A DNA stretch of 42,177 nt from Deltaproteobacteria bacterium (GTDB taxonomy: Bacteria; Lernaellota; Lernaellaia; JACKCT01): contig JADLEX010000138.1 in NCBI GenBank assembly GCA_020845895.1, forward strand, positions 1 through 42,177. Direction: 5' to 3'. Within the stretch, counting starts at the first letter, position 1. Each line of letters opens with the position of its first letter. Made by a program: the position numbers and the translations under genes. Positions 26,420 to 35,022 of this stretch are shown here, piece after piece. The notes beneath the pieces are model-generated. The model was not told the DNA's origin. It was given only the letters and a program-made list of their open reading frames with translations, and searched no databases.

Positions 26420-27888
26420 AGTCCCCGACGCTCGTGGCGGCCATGGTTGCGGCACTCGTGTCCGCGCCGGCTTGGGCTCTCGAATTTCGAGAAAGCGCGA
26501 TGCAGTCGACGGGGTCGATCCGATCCGTCGTGGCCGACGATCTCGACGGCGACGGGAAGCTCGAAATCCTCGTGTCCATCACCGCCGGGACGCCGCCGAA
26601 CGAGAAGCGGCGAATTCAGATCTTTCACATCGGAGCGAACGGCTACGACGCGCAACCTCGATGGACGCTCGACGTGCCCGCGGGCGCGACGGTCTTCGAC
26701 ACCGGCGATGTGGACGGCGACCGCGCGGCGGAGCTGGTGTGGATCTACCGCAACCGCGTCGGCGCGGTGGATTTCGCCGCGTCGGGACCGGGCGACGAAC
26801 GCACCCTCGTGGACAAAGGCTGCGGCGTGTGCTGGGCCGATCGCACCAAAGCGCCCGTGCTCGACCTTGTGCGGGACTGGCGCGGCGACGCATCGGTCGA
26901 ACTCATGCTGCCCGGCGACGGCGAGTTTCGCTTTTTTGAGCGACGCGATGGCGCGTTCGTCGCGGCCGAGACGGTTGCGGTCGAGATGGAGCGCGACCTG
27001 CACAGCGCAAAGGCGACGAAGTCCGAAAGCTACGGATTCTCCGTCACCGCCACGATCAAGGTTCCCGAGTGGGCGCTCGTCGACTACGACAACGACCACG
27101 ACGCGGACCTGTACGTCGTCGGCAACGAGCGGATCTGGGTCGTCAGGCAAACCGACGGACGTTTCGAATCGAAAACCACGACGTCGCGCTTTTTCAAGAT
27201 CCGCTCCGAACAGGACTGGAAGCGTCAGGACGTGACCGTCTCGACGCACGTGCGCGATCTGGACGGCGACGGCTTCGGCGATCTCGTGTTCAACAAGTTC
27301 GGCGGCAGCATCACGAATTTCTCGTCGGACATCCGCGTCTATCGCGGCGGCGCGGCGGGGCTGCCGACGAGTCCGACCTACACGCGGCAGTTCGAGGGAT
27401 TCTCGGGTCTGCTCAAGTTCGCCGATGCGGACCGCGACGGTCGCGTGGACATGATCGCGCCGGGCGTGGAGGTGAGTATCGGCAAGATCATCCGCGTGCT
27501 CACCGTCAAGAAACTCGACATGGAGTACGGGCTCTACCGCTGCGACGGGTCAAATCTTTACTCGCAGGAACCGACGCAGAAGTTCGATGTTCCCTTCCAC
27601 ATGAGCACCGGCGACGAGACGGAGTTTTCGGGCACGCCGCCGGAGTACGGGCAGGACTTCAACGGCGACGGCAAGCCCGACCTGCTGATCGGCGTGAGCC
27701 CCGATGAGATTGTGGTGAAAACGGGAAAGAGCGGGCTCGATTTCACGGGCCCGACGGCGACGATCAAAGCGCCCGCTGCGAACGGCGCGGAGGTGATGGA
27801 TCTCGACGGCGACGGGAAGACGGACCTGCTGATTTGGTATGGAACGGCTTCGCGACAGGGGCAGTTGAAGGCGTTTTTGTCGCGGTGA
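26416..27888 (+). CDS. Secreted FG-GAP/VCBS repeat protein
   Basis: 490 residues. The signal peptide covers residues ~1-22 (MVAALVSAPAWA-LE). The mature part is a beta-propeller built from calcium-binding repeats: DDLDGDGKLEIL, GDVDGDRAAELV, DYDNDHDADLYV, RDLDGDGFGDLV, ADADRDGRVDMI, DFNGDGKPDLLIG and DLDGDGKTDLLI. Such proteins sit at the cell surface or are secreted, often binding ligands or other proteins. No enzymatic domain is seen. It is translationally coupled to aroK (ATGA), although the functional link is unclear, and converges with the PorV-like gene 12 bp away. Confidence 0.88.
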   Translation: MKSPTLVAAMVAALVSAPAWALEFRESAMQSTGSIRSVVADDLDGDGKLEILVSITAGTPPNEKRRIQIFHIGANGYDAQPRWTLDVPAGATVFDTGDVDGDRAAELVWIYRNRVGAVDFAASGPGDERTLVDKGCGVCWADRTKAPVLDLVRDWRGDASVELMLPGDGEFRFFERRDGAFVAAETVAVEMERDLHSAKATKSESYGFSVTATIKVPEWALVDYDNDHDADLYVVGNERIWVVRQTDGRFESKTTTSRFFKIRSEQDWKRQDVTVSTHVRDLDGDGFGDLVFNKFGGSITNFSSDIRVYRGGAAGLPTSPTYTRQFEGFSGLLKFADADRDGRVDMIAPGVEVSIGKIIRVLTVKKLDMEYGLYRCDGSNLYSQEPTQKFDVPFHMSTGDETEFSGTPPEYGQDFNGDGKPDLLIGVSPDEIVVKTGKSGLDFTGPTATIKAPAANGAEVMDLDGDGKTDLLIWYGTASRQGQLKAFLSR

Positions 27889-27900
27889 GGCGGTGGGCGC

Positions 27901-28905
27901 CTAGAAGTTCATGTTGATCATGAGCATGTGCGAAAAGTTCTTGGGATTCTCGACGTCGCCCCGGAACGAATAGCCGAGCGTCCCCTCGGGCGCGTACCAC
28001 GCGATGCCCGCGCCGTAGCGGTCGCGGTCGTGAATCTGATCCCAGTTGAATCCGCCGCGCAGCACGAGTCCCGCCTTGGTCATCGAGCGATAGCGATACA
28101 CGAAACCTTCCGCGCCCAGCGCGAAGTTGAACGTGTTGACCTCGTCCACGTCGAAGATCTTGGTTGCGTCGAAAGAGACGGTGGCATAATCGAGCACGAA
28201 CCCGGCGAGGCCGATCGAGAACTCGCGCTCGATCAGATAGGGATCGGGGCCGCCGAACATGTTGCGTCCCGCGAGCCCGATGGCGAAGTAGTCGATCGCC
28301 TTGATGAGCACACCCGCGTCCATGTTGATATTCGACGAGCCCGGCTCGAGCTGCCGGTATTTGCCCGACGCGCCGATGAAGAAGATGTCGGCCGCGCCGC
28401 CGGCGATGGCGAGCGCCGCCTGGTAATCCTTGCCCTCGGCGAAGGTGCGATTGGGAAAGTTCGCCGCCGTGAACGACAATCCCGCCGCGATCGCGTTCGT
28501 CGTCTTGCCGTCCACGATCGACAGGTGCCAGAAGTCCGAGATGTTCTTTTCGTGCTCGTCGACCGTCGATTCCTCGTCCGTGAAGAACTGATTGTTGAAA
28601 TCGTCTTCTTCCTCGAGCGGCTCGATGTCGTCGCTGTGGAGCTTTTCGTAATCCAGAATCTCGTACTCGCGGCGCTCGTACTCCACGTCGAGGCTGTACG
28701 TCTCGATCATGGCGATGCCCGCGGGGTTGATCTGGATCGCGTTGTTGTCGTCCGCGACGCCGGTGAACGCCGTGCCCATGCCCCCGGGTTTGACGCCCCA
28801 AAACCAGACGGCCTGGGCGGGCGAGGCCATGACCGCGGTGGCGATCAGGATGAGAAAAACGAGGCGGAATGCGCCTCGATTCCGTGAATGTCGATTGGAA
28901 ATCAC
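27901..28905 (-). CDS. PorV/FadL-like outer-membrane barrel
   Basis: 334 residues. A signal peptide ends near residue 32 (VMASPAQA-VW). FWGVKPGGMGTAFTGVADDNNAIQINPAG is split by the opening typical of PorV/UPF0164 proteins (GMGxAFTGxAD...NPAG). Alternating amphipathic strands fill the rest, ending in MLMINMNF with a terminal Phe for BAM recognition. An acidic loop (EEEDDFNNQFF) lies near residue 100. PorV-type barrels shuttle type IX or other secreted cargo, while UPF0164 members have unknown roles; no type IX genes are visible here. No promoter is clear, so it may be co-transcribed with the lipoprotein gene 76 bp upstream. Confidence 0.82.
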   Translation of the reverse strand: MISNRHSRNRGAFRLVFLILIATAVMASPAQAVWFWGVKPGGMGTAFTGVADDNNAIQINPAGIAMIETYSLDVEYERREYEILDYEKLHSDDIEPLEEEDDFNNQFFTDEESTVDEHEKNISDFWHLSIVDGKTTNAIAAGLSFTAANFPNRTFAEGKDYQAALAIAGGAADIFFIGASGKYRQLEPGSSNINMDAGVLIKAIDYFAIGLAGRNMFGGPDPYLIEREFSIGLAGFVLDYATVSFDATKIFDVDEVNTFNFALGAEGFVYRYRSMTKAGLVLRGGFNWDQIHDRDRYGAGIAWYAPEGTLGYSFRGDVENPKNFSHMLMINMNF

Positions 28906-28981
28906 GGCGGGAACTTAGACGTTTCCGCCGCCGGTGTAAAGAATCGGGGCGCGGTGGCCCGCGGGACGAACGGGGACCGTT

Positions 28982-29368
28982 TCAATAGGCGCAAAGCGCC
29001 ATGCGTTTCGCGAAGTCCTCGCAGTCGCGCGCGTCGCACGATGCCTGGATGCGGCATTCGAACGCCGCCTGCTCGACCGTCTCGCTCGCGATCGCTTCGT
29101 TGCAGGCGGATGCGAATTCCGCCGCGTCCGGCGTTTCGCCTTCGATCTCGACCACGCCGTGGCAGTCCTCAAAGATCGCCAGCGCCATTCCGCTGCAATC
29201 GCAGGTGCGGTCGATGTCCTCGTCGTCGAACTCGTCGCCGTCGCAGGTACACGAACCCGTCGCCGCGAGCGCCGTCAGCAGCGCGACCGCGATGGCCGCC
29301 CGGCTAAACGCGCGGCGGACGCACGCGCGGGTGCGAATAGGTCTTTCGGCTGCCTTCTTCCTCTTCAT
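28982..29368 (-). CDS. Small Cys-rich lipoprotein
   Basis: 128 residues. A long basic n-region (MKRKKAAERPIRTRACVRR) precedes a hydrophobic stretch and the lipobox ALAATGSC (Cys ~38). An acidic segment (DGDEFDDEDID) follows, then a cysteine-rich domain whose first part has C-x10-C-x19-C, the same spacing as in the metalloprotease at 18516-20441. The start overlaps the preceding Rossmann-protein gene by 65 nt, unusually much; no shorter in-frame start codon is seen before the hydrophobic segment. Likely an outer-membrane-anchored or periplasmic structural protein. Function unknown. Confidence 0.7.
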   Translation of the reverse strand: MKRKKAAERPIRTRACVRRAFSRAAIAVALLTALAATGSCTCDGDEFDDEDIDRTCDCSGMALAIFEDCHGVVEIEGETPDAAEFASACNEAIASETVEQAAFECRIQASCDARDCEDFAKRMALCAY

Positions 29369-31118
29369 TGAAGATCCATCCGACGATCTCGCCGACGTTG
29401 AGGACCGTTTTGCCCCGAACCGCGATCTCGTAGCGCTTGCGGTGCACCCGGCTGCTCGTGCCCATTCCCGACTGCGTCTGCTTCCAGCCCATCGACTCGA
29501 TCTCGGCGGCGAGGCGGGCGAGCCGAACGCACCAGTGTTTCATGTTCGAGACGCGAAGATCAACCCAGCCGTCGTGCGCGTAGCGGTCGAGTCGCTTGGC
29601 GTCGATTTCGATCGTATTGCGTCCCCGAAACGGCGGAATCACGATATTCGGCCCGCGCAGCATGCTCTTGCCGTCGGGCATCAGGATCGGAATGCCGATC
29701 GAAATGATGCGCGCACGCAGCGTTTTGTCGCGGCGTACGAGCCGCTCCAGATCGGCCGACATCTTCGCCGGGTCGGCCTTCGTGGCCGTTGCGATATCGC
29801 CATAGACACGACGCAGCAGGTGGGTCTCGTAAAGCAGCTTCGACAGGCGCGGCGGGCCGAGCAGCTCGAAGGCGATGCTCTCGTCGCCGCTCTCGGCCTG
29901 CATATCGCGCAGCCGCTCGAGCGCGATCTCGCGCATCACGCCCGCGCGGTAGGTCGATTTCATGACCGAGTTCGACAGCATGCCGATGATGTCGAATCCC
30001 GTGTTGCCGCCGAGCAACTCCTCCTTCACGTTTTTGGCGATCTCCTCGGGCGTCACGTATTCCATCTGACCGGTCGTGGTGATCGCCTCGAACTCGGCCG
30101 CCGAGAACAGGCCGTTTTCGCCCGTGTTGATGTACACCGCCTTCAGCGGCTCGCCGATCGGCCGAATGCGCGCGTCGCCCGTCGCGACGAGATCCACGGT
30201 TTTCGACACGTCGAACGGCGCGCGAAGGTCGCAGTCGTACAACTCGATGGGCTTCCCCGCCTTGCGGATTTCGCCCCGGTCGATGTCCTTCCACGCGATG
30301 GCCGCCGCCGGTTTGACCTCCATGGTGAACGCGAATCCCGGCGTGTTGTTCATGAGGAAGAGCAGCAGCGAATGCGCCCCCGCCACGGCCGACTTCGACA
30401 GCAGCTTCTGGCTCGGCTTTTCCTCGCTGTGCGTGTAGGGGATGTTGAGTCCCATGCCGCCCGTGCCCGTGGTGCCGATCTTGAAATAGCTTCGCGTGCC
30501 CGCCGTTTTCATCGCGTTGTACAGAATCTGCACGTGCCGGATCAGTCGGGGCAGGTAGTTCGACGCGATCTGAATTCGCGCGCTTTTCATCATCGCCCGC
30601 ACGGCTTCGGCATAGCCGGGATCGGATGGATCGAGCGCCTCGACGTCGCGCATGCGAAGGCGAAGATCGAGCACGGAGGCGTAAACGTCGCGATACGCGA
30701 CGCCCGTCGCCGTGTTCACGGCGTCGATGACGACATCGGGTTTGTAGCGCGTGACGAGACGGTGGAGGTAGTTCTTCGTCACGTCCACGGTGGACAGATC
30801 ATTGAACGTGTCGTCGATGATCCGGTCGAGCGTCGCGGTATCGGTAATCGCGCGCGCGTCCATGTCCTTGAATTCGATGCGCGCGAAAAGATCTCCCCAC
30901 TCCGGGACGAGTTTCGTCGTGACGCGCGTCTTGCCGGTATCCGAGAGAAACCCGATCTCCTGGGCGAGATCCAGAACGGCGTCTTTCGACTCGCTCTCTT
31001 TCAGCGAGCAAACGACGAGTTTTTTCGGATTTTCCTTGAGCAGTTCAAAGCAGATTGCGCGACCCACCAAGCCCCATCCGCCCAGAACCAGAATCGTCTG
31101 GCCCTTCAGCGCCGGCAT
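29304..31118 (-). CDS. Large Rossmann-fold (NAD-dependent epimerase/saccharopine-reductase-like) protein
   Basis: 604 residues. The N-terminus has a dinucleotide-binding loop, TILVLGGWGLVGRAICFEL, with glycines as GGWGLVG, followed by alternating alpha/beta up to about residue 200. TTGTGGMGLNIPYTHSE (~245-261) resembles an extended-SDR substrate region. The C-terminal ~300 residues have no family I recognise. It probably is an NAD(P)-dependent oxidoreductase with a large extra domain. ATG 31118 is preceded by GGAGGT and a strong promoter (31206-31179). The Cys-rich lipoprotein gene follows with an overlap. Confidence 0.75.
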   Translation of the reverse strand: MPALKGQTILVLGGWGLVGRAICFELLKENPKKLVVCSLKESESKDAVLDLAQEIGFLSDTGKTRVTTKLVPEWGDLFARIEFKDMDARAITDTATLDRIIDDTFNDLSTVDVTKNYLHRLVTRYKPDVVIDAVNTATGVAYRDVYASVLDLRLRMRDVEALDPSDPGYAEAVRAMMKSARIQIASNYLPRLIRHVQILYNAMKTAGTRSYFKIGTTGTGGMGLNIPYTHSEEKPSQKLLSKSAVAGAHSLLLFLMNNTPGFAFTMEVKPAAAIAWKDIDRGEIRKAGKPIELYDCDLRAPFDVSKTVDLVATGDARIRPIGEPLKAVYINTGENGLFSAAEFEAITTTGQMEYVTPEEIAKNVKEELLGGNTGFDIIGMLSNSVMKSTYRAGVMREIALERLRDMQAESGDESIAFELLGPPRLSKLLYETHLLRRVYGDIATATKADPAKMSADLERLVRRDKTLRARIISIGIPILMPDGKSMLRGPNIVIPPFRGRNTIEIDAKRLDRYAHDGWVDLRVSNMKHWCVRLARLAAEIESMGWKQTQSGMGTSSRVHRKRYEIAVRGKTVLNVGEIVGWIFNEEEEGSRKTYSHPRVRPPRV

Positions 31119-31178
31119 GCAGACCTCCAGAACATCAAAGGGAAAAATCGAGGAGGAAAGGCCCCCGAAAGCCCGGCG

Positions 31179-31206
31179 ATGATACCGCCGGGCCGGGCGG
31201 TGTCAA
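31179..31206 (-). promoter_or_regulatory. Promoter of the Rossmann-protein gene
   Basis: On the minus strand TTGACA (31206-31201) and TATCAT (31184-31179) are 16 nt apart. Start near 31172, leader about 54 nt with a GGAGGT ribosome-binding site 5 nt before the ATG. Confidence 0.72.
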
Positions 31207-31229
31207 CGAAAATGTGCCCGTTTTCGGGC
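31207..31229 (-). terminator. Weak intrinsic terminator after the O-methyltransferase
   Basis: On the minus strand GCCCG (31229-31225) pairs with CGGGC (31220-31216) around an AAAA loop, followed by ACATTTTCG. The 5-bp stem and interrupted T-run make it weak. It abuts the next promoter. Confidence 0.4.
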
Positions 31230-31251
31230 GGTTCGAGGTCTGCGCCAGCCC

Positions 31252-31884
31252 CTAGAGCTTGACCGCGACCGCGAGCCCGTCCCGTACCGGCACGATGGCG
31301 GAAAACGCGTCCGCGCGGGCGAAGAGGTGATCGTTGAAGGTGCGGATGGCGGTGGTGGACGGCGCGGCGTCGTCGGTCGCGACGCGGGCGCTCCACAGCA
31401 CGTTGTCGGTGATGAAGAGTCCTCCGGACCGCAGCTTCGCGAGTGCGACGTCGATCACCTCCGGGTACTGCTCCTTGTCGATATCGTTGTACACGATGTC
31501 GAAGGAACCCGGCTCGCGCGCGAGGATCTCCTGCCCGATGCCGACGCGAAAGTCGTAGCGCCCCGCGAATCCCAGCGTGTCGAGATGCGACGCTGCCCGA
31601 TCACGATTCCCGGCGTCGCCGTCGGTCAGTACGATCCGTCCCTCCGCGGGCATGCCGGTCAGGAACCAGTACGCCGAGTAGCCATAGCCGGAGCCCATCT
31701 CGAATACGGTTCGCGCATTTGTCGCCCGGGCGAACAGAGCGAGCAGGCGACCGACATGCGGCCCGATGATGGGAAATCGACGCTCGGCCGCGTACGCCTC
31801 CATGCGCGCGACCTCATCGGGGCGCTGGGGGATCAGGGCTTCGAGATACCGGTCGAGCCCTTCATGAAACATGCTCACGGCCAT
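31252..31884 (-). CDS. SAM-dependent O-methyltransferase (catechol-OMT type)
   Basis: 210 residues of the class I, O-methyltransferase family 3 type. The SAM-binding motif I is VFEMGSGYGYSAYWFL at about residues 59-74. LTDGDAGNRDRA is the acidic ribose-binding block, and DIVYNDIDKEQYPEVID and GGLFITDNVLWSARVA supply the metal-binding aspartates typical of cation-dependent catechol-type enzymes. The substrate is unknown. A good ribosome-binding site (GGAAAGGA) precedes the ATG. It follows the glycosidase gene by 42 nt and probably shares its transcript. Confidence 0.88.
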   Translation of the reverse strand: MAVSMFHEGLDRYLEALIPQRPDEVARMEAYAAERRFPIIGPHVGRLLALFARATNARTVFEMGSGYGYSAYWFLTGMPAEGRIVLTDGDAGNRDRAASHLDTLGFAGRYDFRVGIGQEILAREPGSFDIVYNDIDKEQYPEVIDVALAKLRSGGLFITDNVLWSARVATDDAAPSTTAIRTFNDHLFARADAFSAIVPVRDGLAVAVKL

Positions 31885-31926
31885 TCGAATATCCTTTCCA
31901 ACGGCGAGCGAGTTTTGAAAACGCGG

Positions 31927-33693
31927 TCAGTGCGCCGCGTCGAACTCCACGCGAAGAACGGTGAGGCTGTGCGGGGGAAGGTCGAGCGTCACGCGCGTCC
32001 CGACCTGAACGAAGACGGCGTCCGACGCGCGATACTCGCCCGTCGCGTCGGACTCCAGCGACGTCGGCGCGTAGAGCGCGGCGCCGGTCACGCGCGCATC
32101 GCGATCGATCTTCACATCGACCTGCGTATTCGAATCCTGCACGCGGTTCAGCAGTACGATCGTTCCGCGCGTGCCCTGCGCGTTCGCGAACGCCGTCGCC
32201 GCCACACTCGTGTATTCGAGCGCCGTCCGCTCGAACGAATACGAGCGCGACGTCATGCGCAGCGTGCGAACGGGCACGGTGCGGCCGAGCATCGCACCGG
32301 CCATCATGTCGGTCACCTCGAACGACGGCATGTTGACGAGGGCGCCGTGGGTGCCTACGCGAAATGGGTTGAACCAGCGCTCGACGAGCGCGTCGCGATC
32401 CTCGCCGTCCTCTCCGAAGGCGAGCGCCATGTGCTGGCACGCGGCGTCGATGCCGAGATTCGCGTACGCGATCAGCATATCGGCGATGCCGAGCCCCACC
32501 ACGGGCTGGTCGCCCCGCGCGAACCGAAAGCGCGAAAACGCTCCGGCGACATGGTACTCGGTCACCGCGACGCGAAGCGGCTCCGCGCGGGGCAGCGCGT
32601 CGAGTTCCTGTCGGAGCCGCGTGTAGAGGGGCGAAAAGAGGTCGCTGCCCGCGAGCAGCAGCTCCGACGAATTTTTGTCCCAGAACCCAAACACCGACGC
32701 GTCGTCCACTTGATACTGGTGAATGACGACCGCCTCGACGGCCGGGTGCGTGAGCAGGTCCGCGAGCGACGCGATCGAGGCGGATGTTCCACCCCACGCG
32801 TCCATCGACGCCTGCGAAAGCGGAACCCAGAAACGGGCGACCGGCTCCACGGCCAGCACGGCTTGAATGTACTTCAGGGCGCGTGCCGCGTAGTTCGCGG
32901 GGTCCTCCGCGGGTTTTCGATGCCACGCCGGATCGCCGCCGTTCTCGGCGCGGGGATTCGCGTAGGAGAATCGCCCGGTCTGCGAGTACGCCGTGTTCCA
33001 CCAGCCGAAGACCTCATTGCCGATTTCGAACGTGGTGTGATTCCACGGATTTTCGTAGCCCCAGTATCGGCGAGCCCCGGCCATCGCGTCGCCCTCGTCC
33101 GTACTGTTCAGGTGACGCACGTACGCGGCGGCTTCGAGCGCCGTCCCCGATCCGAAATTGAGCGTCACGAGTCCGTCGCCGCCGATCTCGTCCATGATCG
33201 CGTGATACTCGAAGGTCGCCATGTTGTCGTCTTCGGCGACTGTGCGATCCGGGCGGACGAAATCCCAGAAGTGGTAGCCGTCGCCGCCGAGCATTCCATC
33301 GATCTGCAAGCCCGAGAAACGCACCAGGGGCGGTCGGCCATCGGCGGGCCGGATCGACGAGAGACGCGAAACGGCTTCCGCCATCCACGGCGTGCGCCAC
33401 TCGGGATGCAGCGGATCGCCTTCCGGTGCGTAGAGTGTGCCGCGCCCGATATTCCAGCCGATGAGTCGCCCCGTTTCGCTCGTGGGCCCCGCGAAATTCA
33501 CGGCGAGCACGATGGGCGCGGAATCGGTGTCGACATCGGAGGGAACATCGCGAAGCTCGACGTCGGGGTGCGGCGCGGAATCGGCCGACGGCTCCGGAGT
33601 GTCGGCTTGGCGTTGCTGCTGCGCGCAACATGGGGCCAGCGCGATCCAAACGATCGTTGCGAACAGCGCGGGGATCGAACGTGGGCCCCTCAT
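31927..33693 (-). CDS. Lipoprotein glycoside hydrolase-like protein (clan A, arabinofuranosidase-like)
   Basis: 588 residues. The signal peptide ends in a lipobox (ALAPC, Cys ~22), followed by an acidic/Pro-rich linker. The catalytic region resembles TIM-barrel clan A hydrolases (GH51/GH39/GH79-like). HTTFEIGNEVFGWW provides an Asn-Glu acid/base pair, and RVAVTEYHVAG a candidate nucleophile Glu after a beta strand. A C-terminal beta-sandwich follows (VLLNRVQDSNTQVDVKI ... LPPHSLTVLRVEF), the usual GH51 companion domain. Substrate is unknown. The protein should be membrane-anchored, facing the periplasm or outside. Promoter at 33754-33725. Confidence 0.8.
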   Translation of the reverse strand: MRGPRSIPALFATIVWIALAPCCAQQQRQADTPEPSADSAPHPDVELRDVPSDVDTDSAPIVLAVNFAGPTSETGRLIGWNIGRGTLYAPEGDPLHPEWRTPWMAEAVSRLSSIRPADGRPPLVRFSGLQIDGMLGGDGYHFWDFVRPDRTVAEDDNMATFEYHAIMDEIGGDGLVTLNFGSGTALEAAAYVRHLNSTDEGDAMAGARRYWGYENPWNHTTFEIGNEVFGWWNTAYSQTGRFSYANPRAENGGDPAWHRKPAEDPANYAARALKYIQAVLAVEPVARFWVPLSQASMDAWGGTSASIASLADLLTHPAVEAVVIHQYQVDDASVFGFWDKNSSELLLAGSDLFSPLYTRLRQELDALPRAEPLRVAVTEYHVAGAFSRFRFARGDQPVVGLGIADMLIAYANLGIDAACQHMALAFGEDGEDRDALVERWFNPFRVGTHGALVNMPSFEVTDMMAGAMLGRTVPVRTLRMTSRSYSFERTALEYTSVAATAFANAQGTRGTIVLLNRVQDSNTQVDVKIDRDARVTGAALYAPTSLESDATGEYRASDAVFVQVGTRVTLDLPPHSLTVLRVEFDAAH

Positions 33694-33724
33694 CGCGTTT
33701 TGCCCTGGCAGGGAAATCGCCCGA

Positions 33725-33754
33725 ATTGTCAGACGGGCGGGGTAGCCTTGTCAA
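33725..33754 (-). promoter_or_regulatory. Promoter of the glycosidase-like gene
   Basis: On the minus strand TTGACA (33754-33749) and GACAAT (33730-33725) with an 18-nt spacer. Predicted start lies about 25 nt before the ATG at 33693. Confidence 0.6.
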
Positions 33755-33800
33755 ACCCGGGCGCGGACAATGCGAGCATCATGACAAACGATGTCCGGCG

Positions 33801-34619
33801 ATGACGCCGCAGCGGGTCGAGAGTTGGCGCGCGAAGTACGGTCCGTGGGCTCTCGTGACCGGGGCGACGGCCGGTATCGGAGCGCACTTCGCCCGCGAAC
33901 TCGCTCGGCGTGGGCTGAACCTCGTCGTGAACGCGCGCCATCGGGACGAAGTCGAGGGCGTGGCGAGAAACCTCGCCGAGCAGTTCGGCATCGAGACGCG
34001 GGCGGCGATCGCCGATCTGTCCCGGCCGGGCGACGTGCGTGCGCTCCTCGACGGCATCGCGGATCTGGAGATCGGCCTCGTGATTCAGAACGCGGGGACG
34101 ATGACGCTCGGTGCGCTGTGCGACGCGGACATCGACGCCGAACTGGGCGTCGCGGCGCTCCACGTTGAATCGACGCTGATGCTCGCGCACGCCCTCGTCC
34201 CGCCGATGCGCGGACGCGGGCGGGGCGGTTTCGTCATCGTGTCCTCGACGATGGGCGCGTTCGCCGCTCCCTACGCCTCGAACGCCGCCGCGACGAAGGG
34301 TTGGCAACGTCAGTTTGGGATTGCCCTCGCCGAGGAACTTCGCGGCAGCGGCGTAAACGTGCTCGTGCTCTGCCCGGCGCTTACGGACACACGTGCGATT
34401 CGCCGCCTGAATTTCCGCGCGCTCGGCAAGCACCCAATGCCGGTGGATGTGCCGGTGCGCTCGGCGCTCGACGCGCTGGGACGGCGGACGCTTGTTACCG
34501 TCGGTTGGACAAATTCGCTCGCGGGCGCGCTGCTGGGATTGCTGCCGCGCACATGGGTCGCGCGGGTCGTCGGGCGTTATCTGCGCCGACTTTCGATCGA
34601 TAACCCATCCTCGCGCTAG
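33801..34619 (+). CDS. Short-chain dehydrogenase/reductase with altered catalytic Tyr
   Basis: 272 residues of classical SDR fold. The cofactor loop is VTGATAGIGAHFARELAR, the NADP-preferring basic residue NARHRDE follows, NAG is in VIQNAGTMTLG, and the serine is in FVIVSSTMG. The catalytic YxxxK should read YAATK; here the aligned residues are N161-A162-A-A-T-K166, so the tyrosine is replaced by alanine while the lysine stays. A hydrophobic C-terminal stretch (LAGALLGLLPRTWVARVVG) resembles steroid/very-long-chain 3-ketoacyl reductase-like SDRs that associate with membranes. ATG 33801 is chosen to match the family's N-terminus. It is convergent with the rhodanese gene (4-nt overlap of stops). 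Confidence 0.85.
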   Translation: MTPQRVESWRAKYGPWALVTGATAGIGAHFARELARRGLNLVVNARHRDEVEGVARNLAEQFGIETRAAIADLSRPGDVRALLDGIADLEIGLVIQNAGTMTLGALCDADIDAELGVAALHVESTLMLAHALVPPMRGRGRGGFVIVSSTMGAFAAPYASNAAATKGWQRQFGIALAEELRGSGVNVLVLCPALTDTRAIRRLNFRALGKHPMPVDVPVRSALDALGRRTLVTVGWTNSLAGALLGLLPRTWVARVVGRYLRRLSIDNPSSR

Positions 34620-34945
34620 GCCGAGCGCTCCGTGGGGAACTGTGGCCGCCACGCCTCGAATCCGCCGGTGATACTGCACACGTCGGTGAATCCGCGCGAA
34701 CGCAGGAAATCCGCGCCGCCGACACTCACGTAGCCGTGATAGCAATAGACGACAATGCGCGCGTCCTTGGGCGTTTTTTTGACGAAATCCTCGACGTTGT
34801 CGTCACGCAGGTGGACCGCGCCGGGGACGTGAGCGCTGGCGTAGTCGCGTCCCATGCGCACGTCGACGAAGACAGCGGTCTTTTCGTCGAAGAGGCGTTT
34901 GGCTTCCTCTACGTCGATCTCGCAAACCTCGGGCTCCTCGTACAT
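34616..34945 (-). CDS. Single-domain rhodanese-like protein
   Basis: 109 residues with one rhodanese domain. FVDVRMGRDYASAHVPGAVHL is divided between the CH2A block (D-x-R...H-x-PGA) and the following helix. The active-site cysteine is C68 in VVYCYHGYVSVGGADFL, comparable to GlpE, although the loop CYHGYV lacks the usual Arg/Ser. SITGGFEAWR closes the domain. It could transfer sulfane sulfur or bind other thiols in the cytoplasm. It ends inside the stop of the convergent SDR gene and lies just upstream of the acyltransferase on the same strand. Confidence 0.88.
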   Translation of the reverse strand: MYEEPEVCEIDVEEAKRLFDEKTAVFVDVRMGRDYASAHVPGAVHLRDDNVEDFVKKTPKDARIVVYCYHGYVSVGGADFLRSRGFTDVCSITGGFEAWRPQFPTERSA

Positions 34946-34970
34946 GAATGATCTCCCGCGCCGGAACTAC

Positions 34971-35022
34971 GCGATCAGATCCGGTCGGCGCTCGTTGCGA
35001 TCAGGTCCGGTCGGCGTTCGTT
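34971..35022. repeat. 26-bp tandem duplication at the acyltransferase 3' end
   Basis: Two 26-bp units (34971-34996 and 34997-35022) differ at two positions. The unit length is not a multiple of three, so the second copy is read in a different frame and gives the protein a new C-terminus. Confidence 0.85.
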
